In this document: one piece after another, positions 5,360 to 7,799 of the stretch
Numbering within the stretch: position 1 is the first letter of the stretch
Layout: each line of letters starts with the position of its first letter
NCBI GenBank assembly: GCA_012964965.1
Contig: DTTB01000106.1
Span: 1 to 7,799, forward strand
DNA: 7,799 bases
Reading direction: 5' to 3'
Source: Candidatus Nitrosopelagicus sp.
Lineage (GTDB): Archaea > Thermoproteota > Nitrososphaeria > Nitrososphaerales > Nitrosopumilaceae
Translations under genes and position numbers: made by a program
Notes under the pieces: model-generated
What the model saw: the letters and a program-made list of their open reading frames with translations, nothing else
Told to the model about the DNA's origin: nothing
Database searches by the model: none

Positions 5360-7417
5360 TTAAACTTTTGATGTTAAATTTTGGTACTGGCGTATGCGTT
5401 CAGCAATTAACCGGTATAATACACGCACTCGATTTCTTGTTTTTTCCGTTAAAAAACTTGTTTCTTGTAAGGCAATTTTTCCACATATGTACCTACAAAC
5501 TTCTTCCTTTTCAAATTGACCCCAATAACCATCATGTTTCATCCATAATGCCTTTAGATTCTCAACTATTCCTTTTTCCCCTTGAGCTAGTACCTGCTCT
5601 TTAGTAATACCGGTATATCCTTCTTTCCGCAATTTTATTTCATAAGTTTGATTTACAGCATACAAGTAGTCTTCAATTACGATATAATCTTCAATTGACT
5701 GAAGAAGTTCACCTTCTCTCTCAAAAAATATAGTTTGAGCAGGTGAGAATTTATTAGTTTTTAACTGTTCGGCAATTCGTTTAGATTCATAATCATTGTC
5801 AAGAAGTATGAATGTATTATAACCATGATTTCTATAAAAAATTGATAGAGGTAATACTGAATTTTTGTTGTAAGCTGGTACAACGTTAAGAGGATTCATT
5901 GATATATTTGGATCCTGAAGGAATTTATCAAAGGCATTCAGGTACATTGTATCTGACATCGTTTCTACTATAATGAGTGGGCGTGAATTGCTGCCAATTT
6001 CTCTATCAATAATTGAATCGACTAATCCTTTTGCTAATCCATAAAGAATTGGTGTAAGTGTATCATCATCTGCATTCCAGTAGTCGTAGTAGATTTTACT
6101 TAGATGTTTTTTCTGATCAAGCTCAACAACTAGAAGATTGCCAGGAGTATAATCAAATATCATAAAGGGTGAATGTGTGGCATATAACACCTGGTTCGAG
6201 CCTGCAAGATTTTTCAACAGATCAGATATTCCTCGCTGTTGTGTTGGATGTAGATTTCTAGCAGGTTCATCCAGTAACAAAATGGCTTCATTTAATTCTG
6301 ATTTTTGTGTTTCAGCAGCAAAATTTACTATAAACGAGAATATCCATTTGAAACCTTCCGCTCTTCTATTTAACAAACCCATATTGGTAATCGTTCCATC
6401 TTTATGAATATCTGAAATTACTACACTCAAAATATTTCCTGGATTTAATCTTAATTCTACGTTAATTGGTTCACCTTTCCACGAAGGATTTAGACGTTCT
6501 GTAAGTTTTTTACTAGATGTGTTTAGAAATTTAATTAATTTTGAGGGACTATGTTTAAGTTCATCTAACTTTCCTATTTCTAATTCTGCCAGATAAAGTA
6601 AATTTCTAACAGTTTCAGCTCTATCAAACTCTTCTAGTAATTCAATTCCACCAGCTTCAGATCTTGCAGATCCTTTAACGAATTCGTTTAGATTTATGTT
6701 TCCTAAAATTTTCTTATAATCAGAAAAATAAACAAAGCGCGGATGTAAATTATCTAGAATAAATTGTTCTATTGGAATTCTTTCCGTGTTCTCAATCGAA
6801 ATATTTTCAAAATCACTCATCACTTTACCATAAATTTTTTCCCATTCAGAAACTATTTGCTCTTCATCAGATGCTTTGTCACAAATATTATCGTGGAAAC
6901 TTATTAGCCTTTTTCTTAAAAACTCCTTATCTTTTAGTGTGTGATCTTCAAAAAATTTAGTATCCAATTGTACACGTATGTGATTTGGGATTGTCTCAAC
7001 AAAACTTAGTATATATTCAGTAAGATTTTTCCAAGATTTAATACCAGTATCTTTTTTCTGATCAAGTTTAAGATCACCAAAGTCATATTGTATTTCAGGA
7101 TTTTTGTTGGTCCTAAAAACTGTTATTTTTTTTATATCAAAAGTAGGAAATTTTTCACGAATTAATCCAATCTCATTTTCATTTAAATCAAATTCTCCCT
7201 CAACAAGTTTAATTTCTGACTTTAACTCCTCGACCATTTCATCACACAAATCAAGATCTGAAACTATTTCATCCCTGTTTAGCAGCATTAACGCTTGTAG
7301 GATAGTAGTTTTACCACTTTCGTTTCTTCCAACAAAGGCAGCCAGGTCTCCAACTGTGATTTCACCCGAATCATGAACACAACGAAAAGCTCTAACTCTA
7401 AATCTTCTAAGACGCAA
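5360..7417 (-). CDS. OLD-family ATP-dependent nuclease (ABC-type ATPase plus TOPRIM)
   Basis: The 685-residue protein has an ABC/SMC-type ATPase with a large insert, fused to a TOPRIM nuclease domain, the layout of OLD (overcoming lysogenization defect) endonucleases. Visible motifs are Walker A GRNESGKTT (30-38), a signature-like RRAEGFKW (351-358), Walker B AILLLDEP (378-385), a D-loop-like ARNLHP (386-391) and the switch His415 in YATHSPF (412-418). The TOPRIM part has IIVETMSD (482-489, Glu485 and Asp488) and ILLDNDYES (537-545, Asp540 and Asp542), with IEDYIVIEDY (575-584) after it. Residues about 120-300 are a mainly helical insertion, probably for dimerisation. A C-terminal extension of about 95 residues is Arg/Lys-rich. 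The Gly that usually follows the TOPRIM Glu is Thr here. The start is TTG at 7417, the only standard start after an in-frame stop. It is likely a DNA nuclease or nickase in phage defence or repair. No GajB-type helicase is adjacent in the window. Confidence 0.8.
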   Translation of the reverse strand: MRLRRFRVRAFRCVHDSGEITVGDLAAFVGRNESGKTTILQALMLLNRDEIVSDLDLCDEMVEELKSEIKLVEGEFDLNENEIGLIREKFPTFDIKKITVFRTNKNPEIQYDFGDLKLDQKKDTGIKSWKNLTEYILSFVETIPNHIRVQLDTKFFEDHTLKDKEFLRKRLISFHDNICDKASDEEQIVSEWEKIYGKVMSDFENISIENTERIPIEQFILDNLHPRFVYFSDYKKILGNINLNEFVKGSARSEAGGIELLEEFDRAETVRNLLYLAELEIGKLDELKHSPSKLIKFLNTSSKKLTERLNPSWKGEPINVELRLNPGNILSVVISDIHKDGTITNMGLLNRRAEGFKWIFSFIVNFAAETQKSELNEAILLLDEPARNLHPTQQRGISDLLKNLAGSNQVLYATHSPFMIFDYTPGNLLVVELDQKKHLSKIYYDYWNADDDTLTPILYGLAKGLVDSIIDREIGSNSRPLIIVETMSDTMYLNAFDKFLQDPNISMNPLNVVPAYNKNSVLPLSIFYRNHGYNTFILLDNDYESKRIAEQLKTNKFSPAQTIFFEREGELLQSIEDYIVIEDYLYAVNQTYEIKLRKEGYTGITKEQVLAQGEKGIVENLKALWMKHDGYWGQFEKEEVCRYICGKIALQETSFLTEKTRNRVRVLYRLIAERIRQYQNLTSKV

Positions 7418-7515
7418 ACTAGTGCGTGTTTGCTCGACTGCGATTTAACTTATTTGTCAAAGTTAGTTAGACAATTAACTCGCATAATAGATAATAATAG
7501 CAGAAATCCAAGACA

Positions 7516-7525
7516 AGAAAGTGAT
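7516..7525 (+). promoter_or_regulatory. Extended SD ribosome-binding site
   Basis: AGAAAGTGAT matches 8 of 10 bases of the archaeal consensus AGGAGGTGAT and ends 3 bases before the ATG at 7529. It is the best ribosome-binding site in the window and favours ATG 7529 over the in-frame TTG codons at 7430 and 7454. Confidence 0.5.
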
Positions 7526-7528
7526 TTT

Positions 7529-7799
7529 ATGGTAGAGAAAAAAAATGAATTAGAAAATTCAGAATTGCAGAAAATTCCAAATATGAAAAACAAACTAAAA
7601 CAATCAAAATCTAAATTAAACGTAACTAGGAAGAAAAAAACTAAGCATTATTCAAAACCTCAACCTAAAAAACCAGAAGCAGGGAAGGCTGAAGCAAAGA
7701 AAAAGGCTGAAGCAAAGAAAAAGGCTGAAGCAAAGAAAAAGGTCGAAGCAAAGAAAAAGGCTGAAGCAAAGAAAAAGGCTGAAGCAAAGAAAAAGGCTG
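7529..7799 (+). CDS. N-terminal part of a lysine-rich KAEAKK-repeat protein (partial)
   Basis: The reading frame runs off the right edge after about 90 codons. It begins MVEKKNELENSELQ, continues through a very basic low-complexity stretch (RKKKTKHYSKPQPKKPEAGK), and enters repeated AEAKKK hexapeptides from about residue 54. No signal peptide or membrane segment is seen. The repeats should form a highly charged single helix; similar stretches occur in histone H1-like and other nucleic-acid- or membrane-tethering linkers, but composition alone does not fix a role. The frame is open upstream and could start at TTG 7454 (adding a plausible MSKLVRQLTRIIDNN...) or TTG 7430, but the ribosome-binding site supports ATG 7529. 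It diverges from the OLD nuclease across about 110 bases. Any globular domain would lie beyond the window. Confidence 0.6.
   Translation, partial: MVEKKNELENSELQKIPNMKNKLKQSKSKLNVTRKKKTKHYSKPQPKKPEAGKAEAKKKAEAKKKAEAKKKVEAKKKAEAKKKAEAKKKA
7688..7799 (+). repeat. 18-bp in-frame tandem repeat (six full units plus a partial)
   Basis: Units of GCTGAAGCAAAGAAAAAG (Ala-Glu-Ala-Lys-Lys-Lys) begin at 7688, 7706, 7724, 7742, 7760 and 7778, and a seventh starts at 7796. Five of the six full units are identical at the DNA level. The fourth begins GTC instead of GCT (Val for Ala). Because the period is a multiple of three, gain or loss of units keeps the frame open. Near-identity including synonymous positions points to recent expansion or ongoing homogenisation. 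Confidence 0.95.

Noticed and set aside
5368..7376. Plus-strand open frames opposite the OLD nuclease gene
   Set aside because: The minus-strand frame carries Walker A, Walker B and TOPRIM motifs along its length; the opposite frames are shadows.
5360..7417. Gabija (GajAB) or PARIS defence system
   Set aside because: No UvrD-like helicase is adjacent, and the TOPRIM segment looks like OLD rather than the DUF4435 type of PARIS, so only a generic OLD call is justified.
5360..7417. Rad50/SMC-type repair ATPase
   Set aside because: There is no long paired coiled coil or zinc hook, and a TOPRIM domain follows the ATPase.
7688..7799. CRISPR array
   Set aside because: The units are contiguous with no spacers and code in frame for AEAKKK.

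Overview
The window looks like a piece of an AT-rich archaeal chromosome. It most likely comes from an ammonia-oxidising Nitrososphaerota (Thaumarchaeota) lineage of the Nitrosopumilus/Nitrosarchaeum type. The reasons are frequent TTG/GTG starts, few Shine-Dalgarno (SD) sequences, TATA-like boxes about 26 bp upstream of start codons (leaderless-type promoters), a TrmB-like winged-helix regulator, an MTA phosphorylase with the archaeal C-terminal CxC motif, and a secreted Ig-repeat surface protein. This assignment is inferred from style and families, not from a database match.

Layout. 1-56 (+): the last codons of a glyoxalase/VOC-type protein. 59-160 (+): a short coding-like reading frame with no ordinary start, possibly a remnant. 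157-618 (-): a small protein with two membrane segments and a cytoplasmic Hsp20-like (alpha-crystallin) domain. It diverges from a + strand cluster (671-1739) of a TrmB-like winged-helix protein, a cysteine-motif (zinc-ribbon-like) protein and a small acidic protein. One TATA element at 641-650 appears to serve both directions. The cluster runs tail to tail, with a 4-bp overlap, into a minus-strand purine-salvage pair: apt (adenine phosphoribosyltransferase) followed by MTA phosphorylase, overlapping by one base. Upstream of these on the same strand are a 724-residue exported protein of Ig-like repeats and a 685-residue OLD-family ATPase/TOPRIM nuclease. At the right edge, diverging from the nuclease gene, a lysine-rich protein begins and enters a near-perfect 18-bp tandem repeat (KAEAKK units) that runs off the window.

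How the genes work together. The clearest functional unit is MTA phosphorylase plus APRT: the first releases adenine from the methylthioadenosine left by S-adenosylmethionine-consuming reactions, and the second returns that adenine to AMP. The regulator cluster and the membrane Hsp20-like protein share a promoter region and may be co-controlled, but no pathway can be named. The OLD nuclease is a candidate genome-defence or DNA-processing enzyme; no helicase or other defence partner lies beside it inside the window.

There is no gene-free stretch over 300 bases; the longest is about 110 bases (7418-7528). I saw no tRNA, rRNA, CRISPR array or insertion sequence. Nothing here is convincing proof of a new system. 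The best leads are the promoter-sharing Hsp20-like/regulator locus, the orphan OLD nuclease with an altered TOPRIM motif, and the two tail-to-tail gene overlaps built on the same TTAG.
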